Below, one piece after another: positions 1 through 6,721 of a stretch of 8,835 nt of DNA. A program made the translations under genes and the position numbers. The DNA is taken from assembly GCA_020025655.1 (NCBI GenBank), contig JAHHRR010000060.1, positions 1-8,835 on the forward strand. The letters run 5' to 3'. Below the pieces are notes generated by a model. That model searched no databases and was not told where the DNA came from. It saw only the letters and a program-made list of their open reading frames with translations. This DNA is from Oscillospiraceae bacterium. GTDB taxonomy: Bacteria; Bacillota; Clostridia; Oscillospirales; Oscillospiraceae. The stretch's first letter is position 1; each line of letters starts with the position of its first letter.

Positions 1-219
1 GACCAGCCCGGCAGTGTTGCAGATGTTTCAAGACATCTTGCAGAGCTTGGAATAAATATTGCGACCTTTCAGGTCAGCCGCAGCTCAAGAGGCGGTGAGG
101 CAATAATGGTTATCGAATGTGATGACAGCATTTTACCTGAGCATATTGAGAATATCCGGAATATTCCCGGAATACTCAGCGCAGTATTTATTGATCCTGG
201 TCAGGGGGTAGACGACTGA
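1..219 (+). CDS. sdaAB: L-serine dehydratase beta subunit, C-terminal part (ACT domain)
   Basis: Partial gene: the frame is open from the first base and ends in TGA at 217-219, giving 72 residues. They form an ACT-type domain, with DQPGSVADVSRHLAE and GINIATFQVSR near the start, RGGEAIMVIECD in the middle, and a final helix and strand ending IPGILSAVFID. This is the usual C-terminus of the beta subunit of two-subunit bacterial L-serine dehydratase, which turns L-serine into pyruvate and ammonia with the alpha subunit. ACT domains commonly act in subunit contact or amino-acid sensing; no ligand can be read from this fragment. The stop shares its last A with the ATG of sdaAA, so the two are almost certainly co-transcribed and translationally coupled. 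The N-terminal domain lies outside the window. Confidence 0.9.
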   Translation, partial: DQPGSVADVSRHLAELGINIATFQVSRSSRGGEAIMVIECDDSILPEHIENIRNIPGILSAVFIDPGQGVDD

Positions 220-1094
220 TGGCAATTTATGATTCTGTTGCAGAACTTATAGAATACAGTGAAAAGCATTCCATGCCGGTCTGGGAGACTGTTATGAAAG
301 TCTCCGCAAAGGAAAGCGGAATGTCTCTTGATGATTCATGGAATAATATGGCTCTCCGCCTTAAAGCTATGAGAGATGCTGACAAAAGCTACATTCCCAC
401 CCAGACCTCAAGAAGCGGTCTGTGCGGCGGTGACGGTGAAAAGATGCGTTTGCAGTATGAAAGCGGCCGCTCTATAAGCGGAGACTTCATAGGGCGTATT
501 CTGGCAGGTGCTTTACGCATGGGCGAGTGCAACGCGTGTATGCATTGTATCGTTGCTGCGCCTACTGCCGGCTCTTGCGGCGTTATCCCTGCTGTACTGC
601 TCCCCTATGCCGAAAAATACAATGTTTCCGACGATGAGCTTATTAAGGCTCTTTACGTTACCGCAGGCTTTGGTGCAGTTTTGGCTACCAGAGCTTCCAT
701 ATCCGGTGCCGAAGCCGGATGTCAGGCGGAAATCGGCAGTGCCGCTGCAATGGCAGCCGTAGCTCTTGTATACCTGCACGGCGGAGACAGCGAGCAGATG
801 GCAAACGCCTGCGCCATTGCCTTAAAAAACATGATGGGACTTGTATGCGACCCTGTGGCGGGTCTTGTGGAAATTCCATGTGTAAAAAGGAATGTTGCAG
901 GCGCCATGAATGCACTTTCGGCTGCCGAGCTTGCACTGGCAGGCATTAAATCCAGAATTCCCTGCGATGAGGTCATTGATACCATGCAGGCCGTAGGCGA
1001 TCTGATGCCTAACTCATTAAAAGAAACCGGCAGCGGCGGTATTGCAAAAAGTCCTACCGCAGTTGCTTTCAAAAAAGAGTTTTTTAAAAACTGA
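219..1094 (+). CDS. sdaAA: L-serine dehydratase, iron-sulfur-dependent, alpha subunit
   Basis: Complete 291-residue catalytic subunit of cytosolic L-serine ammonia-lyase (EC 4.3.1.17), which deaminates L-serine to pyruvate. This family uses an oxygen-sensitive [4Fe-4S] cluster, not PLP. Family signatures are clear: APTAGSCGVIP (114-124), SGAEAGCQAEIGSAAAMAA (162-180) and GLVCDPVAGLVEIPC (207-221). C168, C210 and C221 lie in the positions expected for cluster ligands, by homology. C104, C107 and C110 form an extra CxxCxxC cluster whose role I cannot assign. Length is normal for the alpha subunit of the split enzyme. The ATG overlaps the sdaAB stop by one base; a G-rich stretch (AGGGGG, 203-208) lies about 10 bases upstream. 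A hairpin terminator follows at 1126-1166. Function is confident. Confidence 0.95.
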   Translation: MAIYDSVAELIEYSEKHSMPVWETVMKVSAKESGMSLDDSWNNMALRLKAMRDADKSYIPTQTSRSGLCGGDGEKMRLQYESGRSISGDFIGRILAGALRMGECNACMHCIVAAPTAGSCGVIPAVLLPYAEKYNVSDDELIKALYVTAGFGAVLATRASISGAEAGCQAEIGSAAAMAAVALVYLHGGDSEQMANACAIALKNMMGLVCDPVAGLVEIPCVKRNVAGAMNALSAAELALAGIKSRIPCDEVIDTMQAVGDLMPNSLKETGSGGIAKSPTAVAFKKEFFKN

Positions 1095-1125
1095 ACGACT
1101 TCGTTTAAAGCTCATATGCAAAATT

Positions 1126-1166
1126 AAAACCCCTGCCGTCTGCGCAAAACAGACAGCAGGGGTTTT
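1126..1166. terminator. Bidirectional terminator between sdaAA and the MATE gene
   Basis: Inverted repeat with 17-base arms, AAAACCCCTGCCGTCTG at 1126-1142 and CAGACAGCAGGGGTTTT at 1150-1166, with a 7-base loop. One internal position is a C/A mismatch on + strand RNA but a G-U wobble on - strand RNA, so the hairpin is fully paired only for the - strand transcript. Each strand ends in a T run. It lies 32 bases after sdaAA and 40 bases after the convergent MATE gene, so it probably serves both. Confidence 0.85.
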
Positions 1167-1206
1167 CAGCGTCTCAAATTATCCGTTTGAGTTTATTAAG
1201 GCCGTT

Positions 1207-2538
1207 TTATTCCTCAGTAACCAGATTGATTACCCATTTTCTTCTCTTAACAAGAACATAGCCTATTGCGCATTTTGCAAAGTCAAGGCAGTTCACGATA
1301 ACAAACATGGGAAGTATTGCTATATCAGTGTAATGTGCCAGTATAAAAGCAACCGGAATAGCTACAACCCAAACAAATACACAGTCGAAAACAAAAGTTA
1401 TAATTGTCTTGCCGCCTGACCTCAGAGTAAAATAGCAGGCATTTCTAAAGGAGAACATAGGCAGCAGTAAAGCGGTTACGAACAGCAGTTCAGTTGCAAT
1501 ATGCTTAATATTATCACTGGTATTGTACAGCTCAGGAATATAAGGCGACAGAATTGCCATAACAATTCCTATAACGACACACAGAAAGACAGCGAATGCA
1601 ATGAGCTTTCTGTCCTCATCAACAGCACGCTCCGTCTCTCCCGCTCCCAGAAGCGCTCCAACGATAATGGAAACTGTGGTTCCCATTGCATAAAGGCCGC
1701 AGAAGAACAGCTCTGAAACCGTGTACTGAATATTTACAGCGGAAACAGCTTCAAGGCCTCTCATGGAGTAGCACTGGTTTAAAACTGCCATTCCGGCGGA
1801 CCAGAGAATTTCATTGAAAAGCAGCGGGGTACTTTTTATTATGATTCTCTTTACAAGGCTTGCAGGAACCTTCATTGACGAATAGGCATTTATAATATAG
1901 CTGTTCTTCTCCTTATGCCTGTGAGTCCATATAACCACAATAAAGCATTCAACAAATCTTGCTATTACAGTTGCAATAGCCGCACCTACTACACCAAGTG
2001 CAGGCGCACCTAACTTGCCGAAGATAAGAATATAGTTGAACACCAGATTTACGAAAACAGCTACTATGCCCGCTTTCATGGGAAGCATTGTTTCGCCGGT
2101 TTCTCTCAGTGTGCTTGCATATATCTGCATGACCGCAAAAGGCACTATCTGCCACAGCATTACCCGCAGGTAGTCATTACCGTACTGCAAGGTTGCCTCA
2201 AGGTCCATACTTTCTCCGCCTTCATGCAGGAAAAGGCTTATAAGCTTTTCTCCATATGTCATAAAGGCAAATATGAATACCACTATTGAGCCCACCGCAA
2301 TATATACCTTCATACGGAAAGTGTTTCTTATGCCCTCGGAATCATTCTTGCCGTAATACTGAACGGTGAATATTCCTGCGCCGGCAAGTCCGCCGAACAC
2401 ACACATATTAAACACAAACAGCAGCTGGTTTACTATGGCAACACCTGACATAGGTTCAGTACCTACCTGTCCTACCATAACATTATCCAGAAGGCTGACA
2501 AAGTTCGTTATAACATTTTGAATCAGAACCGGGGTCAT
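1207..2538 (-). CDS. MATE family multidrug/toxin efflux transporter
   Basis: Polytopic membrane protein, 443 residues from the first ATG, of the MATE family (drug/sodium or drug/proton antiport across the cytoplasmic membrane). Signatures: SLLDNVMVGQVG (15-26), LRETGETMLPM (144-154), N164-F167-N168 leading to IFGKLGAPALGVVGAAIAT (172-190), and the second-half equivalent LRSGGKT (372-378). About 12 hydrophobic segments form two homologous halves. The ATG at 2538 is probably not the true start: the same frame runs upstream without a stop to 2598 and encodes FKSLIGDKAFYRRLFAV, the usual amphipathic lead-in and first half of TM1, while no good ribosome binding site precedes 2538. A strong Shine-Dalgarno at 2598-2608 points to an ATT (2593-2595) or ATA (2590-2592) start, giving about 461-462 residues. 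A separate promoter precedes it. Substrate cannot be predicted. Confidence 0.9.
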   Translation of the reverse strand: MTPVLIQNVITNFVSLLDNVMVGQVGTEPMSGVAIVNQLLFVFNMCVFGGLAGAGIFTVQYYGKNDSEGIRNTFRMKVYIAVGSIVVFIFAFMTYGEKLISLFLHEGGESMDLEATLQYGNDYLRVMLWQIVPFAVMQIYASTLRETGETMLPMKAGIVAVFVNLVFNYILIFGKLGAPALGVVGAAIATVIARFVECFIVVIWTHRHKEKNSYIINAYSSMKVPASLVKRIIIKSTPLLFNEILWSAGMAVLNQCYSMRGLEAVSAVNIQYTVSELFFCGLYAMGTTVSIIVGALLGAGETERAVDEDRKLIAFAVFLCVVIGIVMAILSPYIPELYNTSDNIKHIATELLFVTALLLPMFSFRNACYFTLRSGGKTIITFVFDCVFVWVVAIPVAFILAHYTDIAILPMFVIVNCLDFAKCAIGYVLVKRRKWVINLVTEE

Positions 2539-2589
2539 TACAGCGAAAAGTCTTCTGTAAAAAGCTTTATCCCCTATTAAACTTTTAAA

Positions 2590-2608
2590 TATAATTACTC
2601 ACCTACCT
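2590..2608 (-). promoter_or_regulatory. Shine-Dalgarno and probable non-ATG start of the MATE gene
   Basis: On the - strand, AGGTAGGTGAG (2608 to 2598) contains AGGTGA, a perfect match to the anti-Shine-Dalgarno. Six bases after its AGG comes ATT (2595-2593), then ATA (2592-2590), both in frame with the transporter. An in-frame TGA at 2601-2599 rules out a start further up. There is no ATG, GTG or TTG between this TGA and 2538. Placement fits initiation at ATT or ATA, or a mutated or misread ATG. Confidence 0.55.
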
Positions 2609-2624
2609 GAAAGCATTGGGATGT

Positions 2625-2653
2625 ATTCTACAACAGCTTATCCTAAAAATCAA
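2625..2653 (-). promoter_or_regulatory. Probable sigma-70/SigA promoter of the MATE gene
   Basis: On the - strand, a -35-like TTGATT (2653-2648, 4 of 6 consensus bases), a 17-base spacer and a -10 TAGAAT (2630-2625, 5 of 6). Transcription would begin near 2618, leaving a short leader of about 25 bases before the proposed ATT/ATA start. It lies just past the terminator of the upstream operon, so the MATE gene is probably its own transcription unit. Confidence 0.5.
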
Positions 2654-2663
2654 GAAAAAATTA

Positions 2664-2705
2664 AAAAGTTCCCCACAGCTGTATCGAATTCTGTGGAGAA
2701 CTTTT
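2664..2705 (-). terminator. Terminator of the MMPL / coiled-coil protein operon
   Basis: Inverted repeat with 15-base arms, AAAAGTTCCCCACAG at 2664-2678 and CTGTGGAGAACTTTT at 2691-2705, with a 12-base loop. The single odd position becomes a G-U wobble on the - strand, so the hairpin is fully paired there. A T-rich tail follows on the - strand. It begins 22 bases after the stop of the 573-residue protein. Confidence 0.85.
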
Positions 2706-2727
2706 ATTTATTACATTTTTTACTTAT

Positions 2728-4449
2728 TCAGTTTTCCTCTTTACTGAATAAGCCCTTCAGTCTGGAAAAGAACAGCGCTGCACCGCTCTGAGTCTCTTCG
2801 TTTTCAGTTTCTTCCGGTGCTTCATCAGGTGCATCTATGCCCTCTGTGCTGAACACGAACTGAACCGACACTACATTCTCGTTTTTCTCATCAAGGAAAC
2901 TGTGTGCTTCAAATTCATCTCCGGTAACGCTGTCAATCATCTGATCCATCTTGCCGGGAATCTGACTTGTGCCGGAATTGAGCTGATATGTACCTCCGGC
3001 TATGCCTGTAACCCCCTCCGCAAGAGATACGCTGTTATCTGCCAGCATATCCACGCCCTGAGTATACTTGATTATTCCGTCATAGAACATTTCAAAGTGC
3101 TCAATCAGCTCTTCGAGTCCGGATATATATTGCCCGATGTTAGCGGTTCCCGCTCCGCCGACGTTTGCAAGCTCTTCCAGAGTATCTGCTGTTCCGCTTA
3201 TTATTGCGGCATTGTTTCTTATATCCTGCTCTACTGTCTCAAGATTGGAAACTGCTGTATTAAGAATACCTGCAGATGCATTCCATGCACTTTCAAGAGC
3301 GGAGATGTATACAAGACCTGTTTCGTCTATTCCTGTTCTGTCTGCTGCAAAAGCGGCGTTCATGTTATCCACTGCGGCAGTAATATTATTCTGCTCTGCG
3401 TTTATGCTCTCGGCGGTAGCTGTCACGCTTGCCGCCATGTTTCTTAACGCCTCAGGTACAATTCCAAGGTCGATCTCGCCCTGACTTATATCTCCGTTTC
3501 CAATAGCCCCTAAAACTGAATCAACGGATTTAAGACCGTTAAGCATCATTTCTGCCGCATCCCGTATAGGCTGGGAATTTGCAGACAGTTCCAGAAGTCC
3601 GGTTGAAAACTGGTTCATGCCTTCGCTGAGTGCAAATGCGCCGTTATTAAGCTGAGATACGCCGCTGCTGAGCTGAGTCATTGCATCTGAAAATTCATCT
3701 ATGCCCTCACTTATACCGCCCATGCTGTTAAGCATATCTGCCATAGATACAGGAACCGCCGCAATGCTCATTCCGCCCATTGAAAAATCGTTTACATCCG
3801 CTGTAATCACAAAATCAGACTCACTGCCGGGCATGGACATGAAGTTTATCATTTTGTTTGCGCCGGCATTTGCAATGGTAGCGCCCTCGGCTGCAATGTT
3901 CTTGCATTTATCAGAACTCAGTGTAGCTGATATCTGCATCATGTAGGCATCGAAAAAACTTCTGTCCGCTTTTTCGTTTGCCTTCACGCTTATATTTATC
4001 TCAAGCCTGCCGTCTTTTCCGCCTAATTCTTCAGAGTCTATTTTCTTTCCGTTGAGCTTATAGCTTATATCCACAAGCCATGGTATCTCTGGATTTTCCA
4101 GTTCACCCTCAAAGTAGAAACGACCCTCCGGAATTTCCAGCTCCACCTTTGAACCATTTACGTCAATTTCCTTTGTATCGGTCAGATTTCTGATTTCTGT
4201 AAAATCGCCATAGTAGTTCAGCTCCGTTTTTTCTTTGGCATCCAGTGCAACTACCGGAAGAACTTTTTCTATTTTTCCGTCAGCCTTTAAAATACCGTAA
4301 ATAACCTCTTCGGCTTTATAACTGCTTTCGACTTTTGCTTCTTCGTTTTCTTCTGTTTTTTCTGTGTCACTCTCTTCTGCAAAGGCGCAGACTGAAAACA
4401 AAGAAAATGCAAAAATCGCCGTCAGCAGTATTGATATGACTTTTTTCAT
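2728..4449 (-). CDS. Secreted coiled-coil protein with two xxxLxxG heptad arrays, partner of MMPL transporter
   Basis: 573 residues, no enzyme motif recognised. Residues 1-24 are a signal peptide (basic MKK, hydrophobic core) with a good signal peptidase I site AFA-EE; C21 lies in FSVC, a poor lipobox. An acidic linker (25-45) leads to a strand-rich domain (about 46-160) containing FYFEGELENP, ISYKLNGKKI and ELGGKDGRLEI. Two arrays with exact 7-residue spacing follow: L260/G263, L267/G270, L274/G277, F281/G284; and G465, N472, G479, G486, G493. A helical, Ala/Asn/Ser-rich region lies between them. The tail has NVVSVQFVFSTEG, an acidic stretch and an amphipathic end (FFSRLKGLF); no transmembrane anchor is seen after the signal peptide. 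From memory, xxxLxxG heptads occur in extracytoplasmic loops of YhgE/Pip-type and some MMPL proteins of Firmicutes. The ATG overlaps the MMPL stop (ATGA), with GGGAGG 10 bases upstream. I infer an extracytoplasmic accessory subunit of that transporter; biochemical role unknown. Confidence 0.8.
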   Translation of the reverse strand: MKKVISILLTAIFAFSLFSVCAFAEESDTEKTEENEEAKVESSYKAEEVIYGILKADGKIEKVLPVVALDAKEKTELNYYGDFTEIRNLTDTKEIDVNGSKVELEIPEGRFYFEGELENPEIPWLVDISYKLNGKKIDSEELGGKDGRLEINISVKANEKADRSFFDAYMMQISATLSSDKCKNIAAEGATIANAGANKMINFMSMPGSESDFVITADVNDFSMGGMSIAAVPVSMADMLNSMGGISEGIDEFSDAMTQLSSGVSQLNNGAFALSEGMNQFSTGLLELSANSQPIRDAAEMMLNGLKSVDSVLGAIGNGDISQGEIDLGIVPEALRNMAASVTATAESINAEQNNITAAVDNMNAAFAADRTGIDETGLVYISALESAWNASAGILNTAVSNLETVEQDIRNNAAIISGTADTLEELANVGGAGTANIGQYISGLEELIEHFEMFYDGIIKYTQGVDMLADNSVSLAEGVTGIAGGTYQLNSGTSQIPGKMDQMIDSVTGDEFEAHSFLDEKNENVVSVQFVFSTEGIDAPDEAPEETENEETQSGAALFFSRLKGLFSKEEN

Positions 4450-6557
4450 TTATCAGAAACCTCCCGGTTTATATTTTTCTTGTGCTTTTTCCATTTATGT
4501 TCTTCATGCTCTTTCATAAGGAACTGACCTTTTGAAAGTCTTGCTGTAAGCCCGTCAAACAGGATCAGCAGGGCAGGCAGTGCAAGCTGTACCATTGCAA
4601 CCGACAGAAGTGTTCCTCTGAACAGCAGCTGTCCAAGAGATCTTACAATCTCCATTGATGACGAAAGTTTTAAAGCCATGCCCGCAGCTGAAAGAATAAG
4701 TCCGCTGGTTATTATTGAAATTATATTGTCGTTTATAGTTCCCTTTACCGCCTGAATGCTGTACATTGTCCTGCGCCTTGTAACATATCCGTCAGTAAGC
4801 AGGATTGCATAGTCAATAGTAGCACCCAGCTGAACAGTATTTATAACCAGATATCCAAGATACACAAGGGATGTATCTGTAAAATACGGTGTAGATAGAT
4901 TTATCCATATTGCCGACTCTATTACAAAAATAAGTATGAACGGCAGTGTAATTGACTTAAAGGAAATAAGCAGGGTCAGGAAAATAAATACAATAGCAAG
5001 CCCGTTTACACGCCCTGAATCTCCCCGTACCACATCTTTTATGTCATACAGGTTTGCGCTCTGTCCGCAGGAATAGTTCTCGGTGTAGTATTTCGACGCC
5101 GCTTCTCGTACATCTCTTACTACATCAAAAGCTGCGCCTCCCTCTTCGGGAGTATCTGTATTAACAATTATTCTTGCATAATTTTCCGAGTAGAAATTTG
5201 ATGTTATATCTTTGCTTAAAAATTCAGTGGGGATACTGCTTCCCACAGTGCTTGCATACCCCATAACCGATGTAACATGGGGTATCTGTTTAAGTTCTTC
5301 GCTCAGCTGGGCTTCTCTTCCCATATCCCCTTTCGGAACCATCAGTACAATAGATGTATTTTCACCAAAGCGCTCATTTATCTTAATTGTATCCAGTCCG
5401 TACCGGCTGTCAGGTGCCGGTGTACCGTTTCCGTAGAAGAAGTCTGAGCGGCTCTGGGCCATATAGCAGGGTACAACAAGCAGAATAACCAGCAGCAGCG
5501 CAGGGATTCTTATTTTTACAAATAAGTCTCCCGCTTTCTTTATCTCGGGAATTATTGTCTTGTGAGTGGTTTTATCCAGCAGCTTAACACAGCACAATGC
5601 CAGAGCCGGAAGAAATACAACCGCCGAAATATAGCTCAGTGCCACACCCTTCACAAGATTCAGTCCCAGATCGCTGCCTATGCCGAAGCGCATGAAAACC
5701 AGCGCCAGAAATCCCAGAACAGTTGTCGCAGCAGAGGCCGCAATAGATACAAAAGATTCTTTTATCGCAAGCTGCATTGCAATCTTGGGATCTTTCTCTG
5801 TTTTTCTGAACCGCTCGAAGCTGCCCAAAAGGAATATCGCATAGTCAAGAGAGACTGCAAGCTGCAATATCGGGCTTACTGACTGCGTAACATAGGAAAT
5901 ACTTCCGAATATCACATTGGTGCCCATATTGATTATAACTGCCACACCTATGGTTGACAGGAACAGAAGCGGTGATATCCACGAATTTGTCGTAAGCAGC
6001 AGAACAACTATTATAGCCGGCAGCAGAATTGAGCAGGCGCTCAAAACCTCTGTTACAATCTGGCTGCGTGAGTAGGCAACATTTGCCGCTATTCCGCTTA
6101 TGCCGCCTTCCTCGCCGATAATATCATATATGACGTTTGTGGCCTTAACTTCCATGTCAGGCTCTATAACCACATCATAAATTGCTGCACCGTCTTTATA
6201 ATACTGGTTCAGTATTGACTCATCCATCATCTCAACGGGTGTCTTTATATCTGCAATATTATCCAGCCACATTACCTCGGTAACGCCCGGTGCATTAAGT
6301 ATCTGCTGCTTTATGTCCGCAGCCTCGGTTATACTTACATCCGGCTTCATTACCCTTGCGTTTGGTACTGCCGTGGAAAATTCCTCGCTCATAAGCTTTA
6401 GTGCTTCTGTGGACTGCGCATCTTCCGGCAGATACTCCGTCATATCATAATTTACTTTTACCGTAAAAAATAATACCGCACATATAAGGCTTAAAATTAC
6501 AAAAGTTACTACAATAAGTTTGTTATGCTCAGTTATCCATTTTGTCAGTCTGTCCAT
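4446..6557 (-). CDS. MMPL/RND family transporter
   Basis: 703-residue membrane protein of the MMPL branch of the RND superfamily, which uses proton flow to export lipids, peptides or drugs. It has the two-fold RND design: TM1 (about 13-34), an external domain (35-170) opening with VNYDMTEYLPED, TM2-6 (174-324), TM7 (349-367), a second external domain (368-515), and TM8-12 (516-667). Both middle helices carry the Asp-Tyr pair that relays protons in MmpL3-type proteins: D238-Y239 (in SLDYAIFL) and D582-Y583 (in TIDYAILL), so both halves look functional. A cytoplasmic tail rich in Lys, His and Glu ends the protein. Size matches short Firmicutes members such as B. subtilis YdfJ. Unlike longer members it has no xxxLxxG coiled coil of its own; that module is in the next gene. 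GGAG (6564-6567) lies 6 bases before the ATG. It is first in the operon and divergent from a TetR regulator. Substrate unknown. Confidence 0.9.
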   Translation of the reverse strand: MDRLTKWITEHNKLIVVTFVILSLICAVLFFTVKVNYDMTEYLPEDAQSTEALKLMSEEFSTAVPNARVMKPDVSITEAADIKQQILNAPGVTEVMWLDNIADIKTPVEMMDESILNQYYKDGAAIYDVVIEPDMEVKATNVIYDIIGEEGGISGIAANVAYSRSQIVTEVLSACSILLPAIIVVLLLTTNSWISPLLFLSTIGVAVIINMGTNVIFGSISYVTQSVSPILQLAVSLDYAIFLLGSFERFRKTEKDPKIAMQLAIKESFVSIAASAATTVLGFLALVFMRFGIGSDLGLNLVKGVALSYISAVVFLPALALCCVKLLDKTTHKTIIPEIKKAGDLFVKIRIPALLLVILLVVPCYMAQSRSDFFYGNGTPAPDSRYGLDTIKINERFGENTSIVLMVPKGDMGREAQLSEELKQIPHVTSVMGYASTVGSSIPTEFLSKDITSNFYSENYARIIVNTDTPEEGGAAFDVVRDVREAASKYYTENYSCGQSANLYDIKDVVRGDSGRVNGLAIVFIFLTLLISFKSITLPFILIFVIESAIWINLSTPYFTDTSLVYLGYLVINTVQLGATIDYAILLTDGYVTRRRTMYSIQAVKGTINDNIISIITSGLILSAAGMALKLSSSMEIVRSLGQLLFRGTLLSVAMVQLALPALLILFDGLTARLSKGQFLMKEHEEHKWKKHKKNINREVSDK

Positions 6558-6602
6558 ATTATGCTCCGTTTGTCAACACACTGTTGCTTTATTTACGTCT
6601 GT

Positions 6603-6631
6603 ATAATATACTTACATTATGTCGTTTACAA
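6603..6631 (-). promoter_or_regulatory. Probable promoter of the MMPL operon
   Basis: On the - strand, -35-like TTGTAA (6631-6626, 4 of 6), 17-base spacer, and -10 TATTAT (6608-6603, 5 of 6). The start of transcription would be near 6596, giving a leader of about 40 bases. An AATGTAAG element, one arm of a spaced inverted repeat, fills part of the spacer (6618-6611), so a repressor bound there would block RNA polymerase. Confidence 0.5.
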
Positions 6632-6656
6632 CAAACACTTTACTGGAAAATGTAAG
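6611..6656. promoter_or_regulatory. Spaced inverted repeat, candidate TetR operator
   Basis: CTTACATT (6611-6618) and its exact reverse complement AATGTAAG (6649-6656) flank 30 bases. The left arm is inside the predicted MMPL promoter spacer. A third copy of the core, TTACATT, lies at 6703-6709 just before the tetR ribosome binding site. The positions suit control of both divergent genes, but the 46-base span is long for one TetR dimer site. Confidence 0.35.
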
Positions 6657-6659
6657 CTC

Positions 6660-6690
6660 TTAAACAAATCTATTCAGATGTGTTGTTTAA
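6660..6690. promoter_or_regulatory. Interrupted palindrome, candidate TetR operator
   Basis: Outer arms TTAAACAA (6660-6667) and TTGTTTAA (6683-6690) are exact reverse complements. Inner arms ATCT (6668-6671) and AGAT (6676-6679) also pair around a 4-base centre; three extra bases (6680-6682) break the symmetry on one side. At 31 bases it is within the size range of TetR-family operators, and it sits 31 bases before the tetR ATG, where autorepression would act. Binding is inferred. Confidence 0.4.
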
Positions 6691-6721
6691 TCTAAAATTT
6701 TTTTACATTTAGGAGGTTAAA

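Noticed and set aside
513..1072. Open frames on the - strand and in alternative frames within sdaAA
   Set aside because: Shadows of a strongly conserved coding sequence; compositions rich in Arg, Cys and Ser and no initiation signals.
2664..2705. Riboswitch or attenuator upstream of the MATE gene
   Set aside because: The hairpin lies upstream of the predicted MATE promoter, directly after the stop of the preceding gene, with a T-rich tail; a simple terminator explains it.
3137..3484. Open + strand frames antisense to the coiled-coil protein gene (also 2902-3447 and 3701-3946)
   Set aside because: They lack ribosome binding sites and recognisable motifs, and lie wholly opposite a gene with clear signal peptide, domain pattern and operon context.
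4384..4395. Possible lipobox at C21 of the coiled-coil protein (FSVC)
   Set aside because: The -3 and -1 residues (Phe and Val) do not fit a lipobox, and a good signal peptidase I site AFA-EE follows directly; kept only as an alternative in the findings.
6579..6607. A + strand promoter for tetR using TATAAT at 6602-6607
   Set aside because: No acceptable -35 lies 16-18 bases upstream, and it would give a leader of over 100 bases; the match mostly reflects the near-palindromic -10 of the MMPL promoter on the other strand.
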